A stretch of 64,000 nucleotides of DNA from positions 27,152,697 to 27,216,696 of the forward strand of contig NC_134509.1 of assembly GCF_027942865.1 (NCBI RefSeq). The letters are read 5' to 3'. The notes under the pieces are model-generated. The model was not told where the DNA came from. It saw only the letters and a list, made by a program, of their open reading frames with translations, and did no database searches. The DNA is from Odontesthes bonariensis (Eukaryota > Chordata > Actinopteri > Atheriniformes > Atherinopsidae). The position numbers and the translations under genes are program-made. This document shows, piece after piece, positions 53,904-64,000 of this stretch. Positions within the stretch are counted from its first letter, which is position 1; each line of letters starts with the position of its first letter.

Positions 53904-56900
53904 ATGGGCTCCAGACTGAAGTAAGATAATGATTTCATTTCAGTTTGTCGACCTCCATCATCACCACTCTGCCTGTCAGTCAGTTCTTGCGGTTTTTATT
54001 ACTTCCTCTCACAGTTGCACAGGAAGTTTCCTGCAGTAACTTTGCTGTCCTGTATGTGTTGCCATGCACTTTAAAGTGGACCTGTTTTTGTTTAAAGCAG
54101 ATCAAAGACGCCGTTTAACAAATGACCAGCTTTTATGTAACACATATCCATCCGATGAATTATTGACCACCTGCTTCTAGTAGATCACACAGCAATTTTT
54201 CATCTTTGTTCTCCAACTGTGAGTTAACATTTGTTCAAATGTACAATCGATAACAGCAGAGTTGAAGTAACTGAAGTGATTTTCGAAACACATTTCAGCA
54301 GTTAAAACTAAACTCCTCTTGCAGGAAAAGTAACCCTGAAGCGAGTTCATTTTAGCTCTCTTCCTGTGTTTAGAGAAGAGACTTGTCGTTTTAAATTTGA
54401 TTGCCGTCACGGTTTGTTTTTAAGATTTCACGTCAAAGCAAATTATCATACGCACCGCACAAAGAACTCCAAAATGTAATTCAACCAGGGAGTTTTCCTG
54501 AGCCCAACATGTAGTTAAAGCCAAAGAATAAACTCTAAATATCTGTTTGCACTTGTCAGTCCCATTCCAGGTTTTTCATCACCAGAAATATGCTGTGCAG
54601 TTTTTAAGTTTTAAACATGTTTCACATGTTTTTATTTGACCTAGTAATACTGTTCCAGGGTTTATTAGAATATGATCAGTAATATATGTTACATAGATTT
54701 GCTCAATTGTCTCTTCATTAATGTAGGTGACACATCAGCGGGTGAGACTGTCTAAGAATAATCTAATGTCTTCACCGTGAATCTCTTTCCTGTCAGACAA
54801 AACCCCGAGCGAACCTTCAACTGGTTCTTTGAAGCAACATGCCCTGTGGCCAGAGACAAAGGTGAGGCCTCTCTACTATTTAACAGCAGCACACTGAAAC
54901 CAAACAGGAAATGCAACGTCTTCTTGGTGTAGGCTTGACCTTCCCATGAGCATTAGAAGTTTATCATCCCCAACAGAGGAATTTAGATTTATAGAGAATT
55001 TTATCAGCAGCAGAGAAAATGTTACTGTAGTGTTTTCCTGTGCCTCTGTCCGCCTTCTTCTTGTCTTATTCTTTACATAACACCATAAACTGTGTATTGC
55101 ATAAACTGTATTAGTCTATGCATCATACATTACACTGATTGGACCAGAATCTGTAATTTGCCTCAAACATTTAAGTTAATAATTTATGTGACACAAAATA
55201 GTCAGACTTTGTGTTTCTGCTGTGCTGAGAGTTGCTCATACTTCCTGTCATGTGATCATCAAAAACCACACAGCTTCTCTTGTGGCACATGAACCAATGG
55301 GAGCATGTTATGGTAAAAAAAATATAATATAACAATCATTTTAAACATTTTGTTCCATTATTTCCTTGTTTAATTCATTCTATTCAACTCAAAGAACTTA
55401 AAAAGAATTTGCTATAATATAATGCTTTAGAACTGGTGATAAATCATTCTTTTATTTTAATGTTGCAGATCCTGGAGTGATGTTTCAGTTTCCAGAGGAC
55501 TTTAGTGATGAGGTATCCACCCCGGCTCTTTGAAGCATACAGTATAACATTATGTTGTAAAATGATTTTGGTAGCTTGTTTTCAGGGATCATGATCAGCT
55601 GACTGTCCACCTAGTGCAATCAAGACGTCAGAGATTTTATTTGCTTGCAGCCTTACTTTTGGTTTTAAACCAACAGGCAGCTTTAGCATAAGAACAAGTT
55701 AAACTAAAACGGTGAATAGTTTAGGTTAGTGTACCTGACCTAATACAAACCCTATTTCCCGGAAAGTTTTGAAACTTCCTAAAATGCTATAAAATCTTAA
55801 ATCTGTAATCATTTAATTTGTTTGAGCTTTTAATGAGCAAACACAAGTCTTTATGTCTTTGTTGTCGAGCTTCATTCTATATAGAAAATATAAAACAATT
55901 CAAGAATTTGATGCCAGCAACACTCCAAAAAAAATGGAAGAGTGACATATTCAACATTTTATTACATGAGCTTCCTTTTAATGAAACTTGTCAATTGTCT
56001 GAGAACTGAGGACATTCATTGTTGGCCTTTTACAAGAGGAATCTGTGTCTATTGTTACTGAACTCAAGATTTCAGTTGCTTGACAGTCCATGGTTGTTGT
56101 CCTCCGATTCTCTTCCTCATGATGCATCATACATTTTTAATAGGAGATAGATCTGGATTGCAGACAGGCCAGCAAACTGCACACACTCTGCTTCTATGGA
56201 GCCCTGCTGTTGTAAGTCTTGCAGAACGAGGTCTGGCATTGTCCAGGAGAAATAACCTTTTACATCAGTAACAACCGTATGGTACTGTAAAATTCCAATA
56301 TATGCGTCCCTAATGCGTATGCAAGTCATTCACACCAGGGACGCTGACTATCCCCCTAAAGTCCCCCCTTTTTTCCTAAAGTCCAGTGAAACATGGACTC
56401 ATCTGACCACAGACCATATGTTCACTGTTTCTGTTTATTTCAGACGAGGTCGTGTCCCAAAAACTTGGTGGTATTTCTATGGAGTTGGTACTTTGCTTTC
56501 TCCTTTGTAATGCAGTTTCAGATTACATTTCCAGATGCACTGTCGGACAATGCTGAGTGAAACTGTTTTTTCAAGGTACTCCTGAGTCCATGTGGCTATA
56601 CTGATCATGGTGGCATGATGGCTTCTCATGCAGTGCTGCCTGAGGTCAAACACATCCAACAGTGAGTTCTGTTCCTGGCCTTTATCCACAGTGAGATTTC
56701 CTCAAACTGAATCTATTCACAATACAATGTCCAGCAGATATTTATATATATCTAACTTCTCTTCAATCTTGCATTGAAAAATATTTTCAGGAACTTTAGG
56801 AACACAAAGTGGTGAGCCAAGACTGAGAAAGACCGAGCTTCAGTGGATGCTCTTTTTGTACTTAATACTGACACCCTCAACTGTCTCGTACTAATCAGTT

Positions 56901-57231
56901 GGTTATGGAATCGTCTATCAATCTTTCTGCCTGTTTTAGCCTCTCTCCCAACTTTTTGAGTGTGTTGTCGGCATCAAATCTAAATAATTCAAACTGTTTT
57001 TATTTTCTAGATACAACAAAGTTGGTTAATAAAGACATTGCAAATAATTCCGTTGGAGTTTTGTCTGTAACATAAAGGTTCGGACAAATGAACAAATTAC
57101 AGAAGTTTTCACAGCATTTTAGAAAATTTCCAAACGTTTCTGGAAATGAGGTTTAGGTCACATTAGAGCAGGGCTCCGAACCGGTTCAAAGAACGAAAAC
57201 GAAAACCGAAAACGAACGGAATTTTACGAGG

Positions 57232-57268
<37 letters not shown>

Positions 57269-60200
57269 TGGTCTTCAACTGTTCCGGAACAGAAACGTTA
57301 TTCTGAAATCCACAAAACCGGTTAATAACGTTTTTTTCGTTCTCTATATATTTTATAAAATTTCACAAAAGCGAAGCCTTTGTCAGGGAAAAAAAAAACT
57401 AGACTACTTCCAGTTGTGCGTTCACTTCGCTGCCCGCTAGGCTCAATGCAGGCAGCTGTCACGAATCACTTCCTTTATCCACTACTTAGTCTAGTTATCC
57501 ACTAGTTAAAGTGATGGTTCGGAGTAGATTCACCCTAGGGTCATTTGAACCGTGACATCCAGCCAAGTAGCCCACCCCAAGTTTTTCTGATCTTGGCTGA
57601 ACATCAGCTGAGTTACTGAGTTATCCCGAATAGCTTAGTACAAGCGCTAACGGACCCTGGCAGTATCTCCAAAATTACCACACTAAAATCACATGCCATG
57701 ACACCAAACTTCTACAGTAGTACAAATATGGTCTGTACTCACAAAACGATGCATTTGGAAGTTTGTACATAGTCCAGGAGTTTATTATTATCAACACAAG
57801 CCTAATAGCTTCTCTGCTGCTAAAGCTGCGTTGACGTCACTTCCTTGATCTGGGAGCTTAAATGTAAGATGAGGGTTGATCTACTAATGTAGACAACAAA
57901 GCAAGGCTGCTCAATTTATCCATTGATAAAATAAATCCACAACTCTACAACATAAAAATTCATAAAAATTCATGTAGAATATAGCATATACTTTGTTGTC
58001 TACAGTAGTAGATCAACCCTCATCTTACATTGAAGCTCCCAGATCAAGGAAGTGACGTCGACGCAGCTTTAGCCCATCTGAATGTTTTTGGATGCTGCCG
58101 GTGATTTATTATTTTTGGGCATAGAGCTACGGTGTAAATCAAGGGCAAATACTAATGAGTACGTCTATTCTAAGGTAAAGTCCACACACGTAGACTTGAT
58201 AGGCCCGCCAAACACTGCCGGAACGATAAGAACGAACGATATTTTACGTTCCGAACCGGTTCAGGAACAATATGTTGGTGGCGGAACGCAAGAACGAAAA
58301 CGTTAAACATGCCTGAACCGTTCGGAACGGAACGATTGAAAAATAATTTTCGTTTTCAAGCCCTGCATTAGAGTCAAAACTCTGCAAGGGCCAAACCTTA
58401 AAAAGTAATTGGCTTGGCTCTTTGTCTTATTAATGTTTTTGCAAGCACTGTTATATCCCATTTTTCAGGAGTCCCGTCAAACATTGCCACGGTTCTGCTT
58501 CCCATATGACATACAGAGGTGAGTAGGAACTTGTACATAGTAGCTGTCTAACTCCAGTCCTCATTAAAGCCTTTGCCAGTTTGTTTTTCATATGTCCACT
58601 TTTCACTGTATACTTTATCTGTTGAGACTGAGGGATGGAGTTGCCGTGCAGCACTTTACTTTTGTTCTGACTGACCTTGAGGGATGCCAACGCTTCGGCT
58701 TCTGTCGTCTCAACAACAGCACAAACACCAGCCTTTGCATTCTCAGGTACATTTGTGTGCGAATATTTCTGCAACTTTTTATGTACACACAACCTTTCAT
58801 AATGAATCCATCTTAAAACATTTTGATTGCAGTTATCTTCCTTGGTTTGAAGTGTTTTACAAGCTTCTCAACAACTTGGCCGATTACCTCTCAAAAGGAC
58901 AGGTGAGATGCTATTATGAAATTATTATTCTCTTTAATTCACACTCACTTGTATGAACATCGCAGCATGAACAGGATATCTCTTTACAGACCAATGAGAT
59001 CAAAGCGCTCCTTGCTGCACTCTACAAACAGCCCATACCACTGGCAGCTGGATCGGTCACTCTGCAGATGGTAAATGTTGAAAAACTAATGAGAACCAGG
59101 CGTTACACTTGACTTTGTATCTGTTCTGTCAGTGGTTTGCGTGTTGTGTTTTTTTCTGAGGGAGAACAGTTCTTGGTCAGCAGAGAGGTGTCTCATCCTG
59201 TTGGACACCCAGAGGGACAACAGGGGGTGAGTCCCACAGGAGTTCATGTGGTCTGGAATTGCAGCCCAGCAGATACAGACTAACTCCTGCTGGAAAACCT
59301 TGGCTGTCTGTGCTTGTTGGCTAAAGCTGATATGTGTGGACTAAAACCTTGTCACTCACCCCTCTACTACAATAAATGTTTACGCCAAACTTAATACAAT
59401 TTGCACTAACTAGCTGACAATATGGCCTTTAAAACAACTTCATTTATGTGTTCACAACTTCTGAATAATGCTTGACATTTCCTGACAAAACGGAGAAGTT
59501 TATGTCAGATGAAAGATGGCTCCGTGTGACTCAAAACTACAGCTGGTTCTAACTCTTTTTTTTTGTTTCATTCCAAAATAAACGAAAACTATGACAATCT
59601 AATACATTATTGCAATGTTTAAGTGCATTATGAATTGTAATCTGTAAAATTTGAGTCCGGATGGTGTAGTGGCTCTCTTGTTTACCAAGTTGATGATTTG
59701 TAGTTCTTTTTTTTTACCAGTAGAAATGGAATGTGGGCAAATTGAAGGAAGGCATTGCTAATGAGAAATATGAAACATGGTAATGGTAAGGTTGGGATTC
59801 AGTGAGAAGTTAACTCATACAGCTGTTTGCATCTGATAGCAGAACTGTTCAAAGGACAGAACATTTTGGAATGAAATCCTACACTTTGATCCTGCAACCT
59901 TCTAAGAGTTCCTCTGTGAAGATACTAATACATCCATCCTGCTGAAAACAAAAAGACCAAACTCTAATATTTGATTTCATTTGTGTGGACAGGTTCCATA
60001 TTTCATTGCTCCGGATCCCAGATGTCTCCCTTCCATCCCTGAAAATGTGAGTATGTTAGATTACACTAAACTCTTTGTATATATCTCATATTGTACAAAG
60101 CCGATGAGTTATTTCTGGGCAACACTTGGCCCTCTCAAACTGAATCATCATGTGTCTGTGGGTTTGCCAGAGGAACTTGACCGAGCTGATTGTAGCAGTA

Positions 60201-60832
60201 GATGTTGGGAACCTTCTTCAGCTCTATGCCAGCATGCTGTTCGAGAGACGCATCCTCATCTTTTCAAGCAAACTGAGCACTGTAAGACACTTTTGTTGTT
60301 GTTTTTTCTTTTTTTTTGTACTTTGTTTTTATAGAAAGAAGCAACATACAACATACAGAAAAACATAGAACAAATAGTTGGTCACCTACACATTCATACA
60401 GACATTATGCTGATGGAGATACAAGTCAGTTCATACAGTAATGGCTCAGTGTTGTTGTTTTTTCATCATAATATCCACATCGGGGTGCGAACACATGCTC
60501 ATTGTTTGAACTCCTACCTCAACCAAAGGTTATATTTGACATGTACTTAAAACATTCTCCCACCAATCAACCCTCACCTAACCCAAGTGCAGACTTGAAC
60601 TGCTTCATCATCTAATGGATGCAACTAAAGTATCCTTAATTGAGTTAATCACATTTGACCACATTAGCTTGTTTGTGTTGTTGTGTGTTGAAAGCATTCT
60701 CCATTTTATCTGTGTAGCTGACATCTTGCGTGCATGCACTCAGTGCTGTGTTGTACCCAATGTACTGGCAACATATCTTCATACCTGTCCTGCCACCACA
60801 CTTATTGGATTATTGCTGGTGAGACACCATTC

Positions 60833-60887
<55 letters not shown>

Positions 60888-61299
60888 GCTTGTTATATGG
60901 ATAGCTATCTAGATGGATAGCTAGCAGCCATTTTGATGCACTGACAATGATCTATGTTTTTCCTTGTGGTTGCAGTGCACCTATGCCTTATCTAATTGGG
61001 GTCCATACCAGTCTGTCTGAGGTAAACCAGTAATTTAAACACTCAGGTACCACCAACTCCAAGAATCTACTGGGTTTGCCCTTGTACACTGACCCCTGAT
61101 CAAACTGTTCTTGTGTTTACCTGCTAGAGGGTGAGGAGTCGTGGGTTGGAGGAGGTTGTAATTCTAAATGTGGATACAAACACTCTGGAAACCACCTTTG
61201 ACGACCTTAAGCGGATACCTTCAGATGTGGTAAAAATATTCTTTGTGGATCTTCGTTATCATATACATATATATGTGTGTGTGTGTGTGTATATGTATA

Positions 61300-61339
<40 letters not shown>

Positions 61340-64000
61340 ATATATATATTATACATGTCTATGTAATTCATAAGCCTTTCATGATGTTGTCTTACTCATC
61401 ATTACTGAGTAGCAGTAGCAGTTCCTCTGGATTCTTATAACAAAGCAAAATGTAAATCTGTGTCCAGATGTCTGGGCTGAAGGTGTGCTTGAAGCGCCAG
61501 GCGGTGTCACCTGGCTGTGGTGTCTCTCGGGCTTTCCTGAAAGCTCAAGCTCTGCTGTTTGGAGGCTACAAGGATGCACTGCAGGGCCATGAGGTCTGCC
61601 ACTCACAGAAACACTGTGACTACGTTTTTCTGTGCCTGTTGCTCATTCTATATTCAACTCTCTCTGCAGGAAGGGGAAATATATTTCTGCGAAGAGCTGT
61701 TTTTAGATCACAAGTCTCCCACCATGAAGAAGTTCTTGCAAAGTGCAATTCATTTGCAGTTCTTCAAACAGGTACACACTGACCTCTGCTGGACACATCC
61801 TGTAACTTAACAACGGGGAACTGCTTGCTTGAGATTAAAAGTGAAAACTTGAGTAAAATGCTGCTGCTGGTTAATGGTAGGCTAGCTCATACGTGATTAA
61901 ACAAAAAAGAAGATCCTTCGGTTGAAGATTATTTCACACTTTGTGCTTAACGTTCTTATATGAGCATAATCACATATTTTTCTGTGGTTTAATCAAGTCA
62001 GAGGTCAGTAAGACCCTGATCAAATAATTTAAAAAATAACTTTTTTTTTTCTTTTCCTATTTGTTGAAGTTCATTGATAGCCGACTGGATGTTCTGAATA
62101 AAGGGAAGGAACCAGATGACCTCTTTGAGGAAGAGATCATGTGTGAAACAACAGCAGGTTTGCAACTCTTTCTCTGTGTGTGTGTGTGTGTGTGTGTGTT
62201 TACTGCTGACTGACAATGTCCTCTTTTATTTTGATCTGTCTCTATAGGAAGAGGGAAATCTTACCAACAGTTAGTTGGTAATTTAAAGGTAGGTTTACTG
62301 GGGACACTGCAATTTATTCCCATCTTCCTGACAGGTCCAACACAAATGCATTTTTACTTTTGACAGAAAGGGGGCGGAGCTCTCATCCTCAACATGAAGA
62401 CCAAAGCAAACATGAAGGTGCGTACGCACTGAGGTGGTGTTGCTGGGGTTCTGTGTTGCGCAGGTGGATTGTATTACTGACATGTTCTTGTGTCTCTAAA
62501 GGCCAAAGTACTGAACAAATCAGGTTTCAAAAACTTTCTGATTAACAAGGTAGGCTCATTTTGGTGTGGATATATATTTTCATAGATATAAATTTTGCAG
62601 TGGTTATAACACTATGTTTCGTATGATACATAGGCCCAGAATGCAGAGCACGCCCTTCAGAGAGGAGGATCGGTAACATATCGCAGAGTCCAGTCGGACT
62701 GTTTGCAGAATCGCCTGCCAATCACACAGCACTTTGGGATGGTGAGATCCTCCAGTTGAATTCATGAATCACTTCACTTTAAAGGTCTTATTAAACAATC
62801 AAAACATGCACTAATGATACATGCTTACTAATACTAAGCACTTTTATTACTCGACTTCTTTGGCTTGATTGTTTAACACTTATAAAGATATTTTTTAAAC
62901 ATTATTGGCATCTTTTGCATTCATGCTGTGCTGCTATCCCTTTCTTTTGTTACCGTGTTTCCTCGTGTAAGTCGCGACCCCGCCGGCCTGTTAAGAAACT
63001 CGGGGACAAGGACACCACAAAGGACTCTGAAGATGCATGGGATAGGTACGCTGTAATGGAAAGTTACTTGGTACATTTCCTTTAGCACATCTTTAAGTAA
63101 TCTTACTTTGCATGAGTACTTCTGAAATTTCTTATCACAAAAATCATCCAAAGCTTTGGCAGTCCTGCTATAGTAATGTGCACCCTTTAGTCTTTGATTA
63201 TCATTAAGATGTGTCTATAACTTGATCAGAATCTATTTGCTGCTAAGTTTATTAATGGTTTCATGGTTTAGAGGCATACACCCATGTGTAGAAGAAGTGT
63301 CACGCTGACAGAGCTTCAGAAGTTACTCCTGAGTACTTTGCAATGATGAGAGAACCTTCCAGAAGGGGTACAATCTCTACAGCACTACATCAACCAGACT
63401 TCTATTGTAGAGCAGCTAGAAGAAAGACACTCTCAGAACAGATATTCATTCATTCCAACCAACCAAAGAAGAGGGCCCGCAGGAGACATAACAAGCTAAA
63501 TACAGAGGTCCTTGAGGGAAACTTGTGGAGCAATGCTTCACCTTTTAAGAGGGCAATGATCCAAAGCATACAACCAAGAGAACACTGGATGAGTGGTCCA
63601 GCCAAAGCCCAAAATTAAACATCATTTAAACTTAATAATATGAACTCCTGAAGATACCTTTAGACTAACTCAAAAATTACATGAAAAGAGCAAAATTACA
63701 CCAAAATTATAAAGAAATTACAGCCAAATTTAAATATCTTGGGTTTGTAAAACAAACAAAAAAAGAAAATATCCAGCGTAAACCAGACCTTGTAAAATTG
63801 TTCCAACACTGTTAGCGAGATGCATATGAATAGGGAAAAGAGGAAATAAATGATGATTTAGCACGACTTCTCTTGTTCATGTCACTGTGTGTTAATTGTT
63901 TGGTAACAGAGCTGGGTCTGGGCATGTGGCCGAGCCTGACCCTGAGCTCCGGAAGGATGAAGAAGAGGAGGATGATTCACCACTTTGTGACCCAGAAGAA
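53904..64000 (+). CDS. dennd1c: DENND1C-like connecdenn, Rab35 guanine exchange factor (3' end outside)
   Basis: DENN-domain protein that activates Rab35 in clathrin-linked endosomal traffic. In-frame exons: 53904-53920, 54797-54861, 55469-55512, 58469-58518, 58627-58746 (alternative start 58633), 58833-58902, 58990-59070, 59170-59226, 59993-60046, 60171-60281, 60718-60818, 60976-61021, 61128-61229, 61468-61593, 61670-61771, 62070-62157, 62248-62288, 62367-62417, 62502-62549, 62634-62741, 62972-63045 and 63910 onward; 549 codons. The start MGSRLKQNPE matches connecdenns. [10 protein letters not shown] is DENND1C-like. uDENN has [10 protein letters not shown] and [13 protein letters not shown]; cDENN has [17 protein letters not shown] and [10 protein letters not shown]; dDENN has [15 protein letters not shown] and [16 protein letters not shown]. 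The 57-bp exon at 59170 lies where human DENND1C has extra residues. A basic linker and an acidic run follow; the C-terminal endocytic motifs are off-window. Confidence 0.93.
55746..57153. mobile_element. TIR element flanked by TA (Tc1/mariner-like, non-coding)
   Basis: The left end (AAACCCTATTTCCCGGAAAG..., then CTAAAATGCT) and right end are reverse complements over about 40 bp. A TA stands next to each end (55744-55745 and 57154-57155). The inside has no long frame. Internal tokens such as GAAACATGGACTCATCTGAC are familiar from dispersed fish repeats. The element lies in intron 3 of dennd1c. Confidence 0.65.
57169..58365. mobile_element. hAT transposon, non-autonomous, with GAAAAC repeats and internal hairpin
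   Basis: Perfect 8-bp duplication CATTAGAG at 57161-57168 and 58366-58373. Termini are CAGGGCT and its complement. Sub-terminal CGTTCCG and CCGAACCGGTTC boxes recur near both ends, and a hexameric GAAAAC run lies at about 57232-57267. No transposase frame. It starts only 15 bp after the neighbouring TIR element, inside intron 3 of dennd1c. Confidence 0.92.
57819..58073. repeat. Long hairpin with 83-bp arms inside the hAT element
   Basis: 57819-57901 and 57991-58073 are reverse complements with only a few mismatches, around an 89-bp loop. The arms include GACGTCACTTCCTTGATCTG on one side and its near complement on the other. This is probably a smaller palindromic element captured by the hAT copy. 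Confidence 0.85.
60834..60894. repeat. (TATC)n microsatellite
   Basis: About 15 TATC units in an intron of dennd1c, starting only 15 bp after an exon's splice donor. Confidence 0.95.
61261..61352. repeat. (TA)n/(GT)n compound microsatellite
   Basis: Alternating TA and TG dinucleotides over about 90 bp in an intron of dennd1c, 30 bp after a splice donor. Confidence 0.95.
62174..62199. repeat. (GT)n microsatellite
   Basis: About 13 GT units in a short intron of dennd1c. Confidence 0.95.
63290..63620 (+). repeat. Tc1-like transposon fossil in a dennd1c intron
   Basis: Degenerate + strand reading with the Tc1 order of blocks: CCAGAAGGGGTACAATCTCT, CAACCAGACTTCTATTGTAG, a GGGCCCGCAGGAGACATAAC-like block, and a late GTGGTCCAGCCAAAGCCC corresponding to the WPSQSPD region. 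The middle of the transposase is missing. No ends identified. Confidence 0.5.

Noticed and set aside
61131..61440. Frames ending in Tyr-Ile repeats
   Set aside because: They run from a dennd1c exon into a (TA)n microsatellite; the repeat part is not coding.

Overview
This is a vertebrate genomic window, almost certainly from a teleost fish. The genes are split into many short exons with GT-AG introns. The spaces between are AT-rich and full of the DNA transposons and retroelements usual in fish (hAT, PIF/Harbinger, Tc1-like, Kolobok-like, BEL/Pao, LINE fragments). There are no operons, CRISPR arrays or bacterial signals. I see no tRNA or rRNA gene.

Three genes lie on the + strand. (1) Positions 1-15077 hold the 3' twelve exons of a class B GPCR of the glucagon-receptor subfamily. 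One intron of this gene carries a hAT transposon nested inside another DNA transposon. (2) Positions 50248-52560 hold a complete beta-tubulin gene (444 codons plus stop, class IV-like acidic tail). Its usual last exon is split by an extra 85-bp intron. (3) Positions 53904-64000 hold the 5' part (22 exons, 549 codons) of a connecdenn-family Rab35 exchange factor that best fits DENND1C; the gene runs off the right edge. A tubulin next to DENND1C matches the TUBB4A-DENND1C neighbourhood on human 19p13.3. This bears on which glucagon-receptor paralogue lies upstream.

The 35 kb between the receptor and the tubulin is gene-poor and transposon-rich. It contains a 2.3-kb element with long inverted repeats and a small spliced acidic ORF that I do not recognise (25600-27945). 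Next come a 4.7-kb BEL/Pao retrotransposon with a 5-bp target duplication (28058-32773), a LINE/SINE tail with a 13-bp target duplication (34951-35201) and a Tc1-like fossil (37505-38275). A Kolobok-like element (41822-43370) stands beside a 3.1-kb PIF/Harbinger element with two convergent spliced ORFs (43453-46575), and a hAT element follows at 48038-49253. One intron of dennd1c is almost filled by two more transposons (55746-57153 and 57169-58365).

I found no convincing new host gene system. The most useful observations are the transposon boundaries proved by target duplications, the unrecognised TIR element, the extra tubulin intron, the paralogue question for the receptor, and the repeated pattern of non-autonomous elements that keep only the first exon or exons of their gene.
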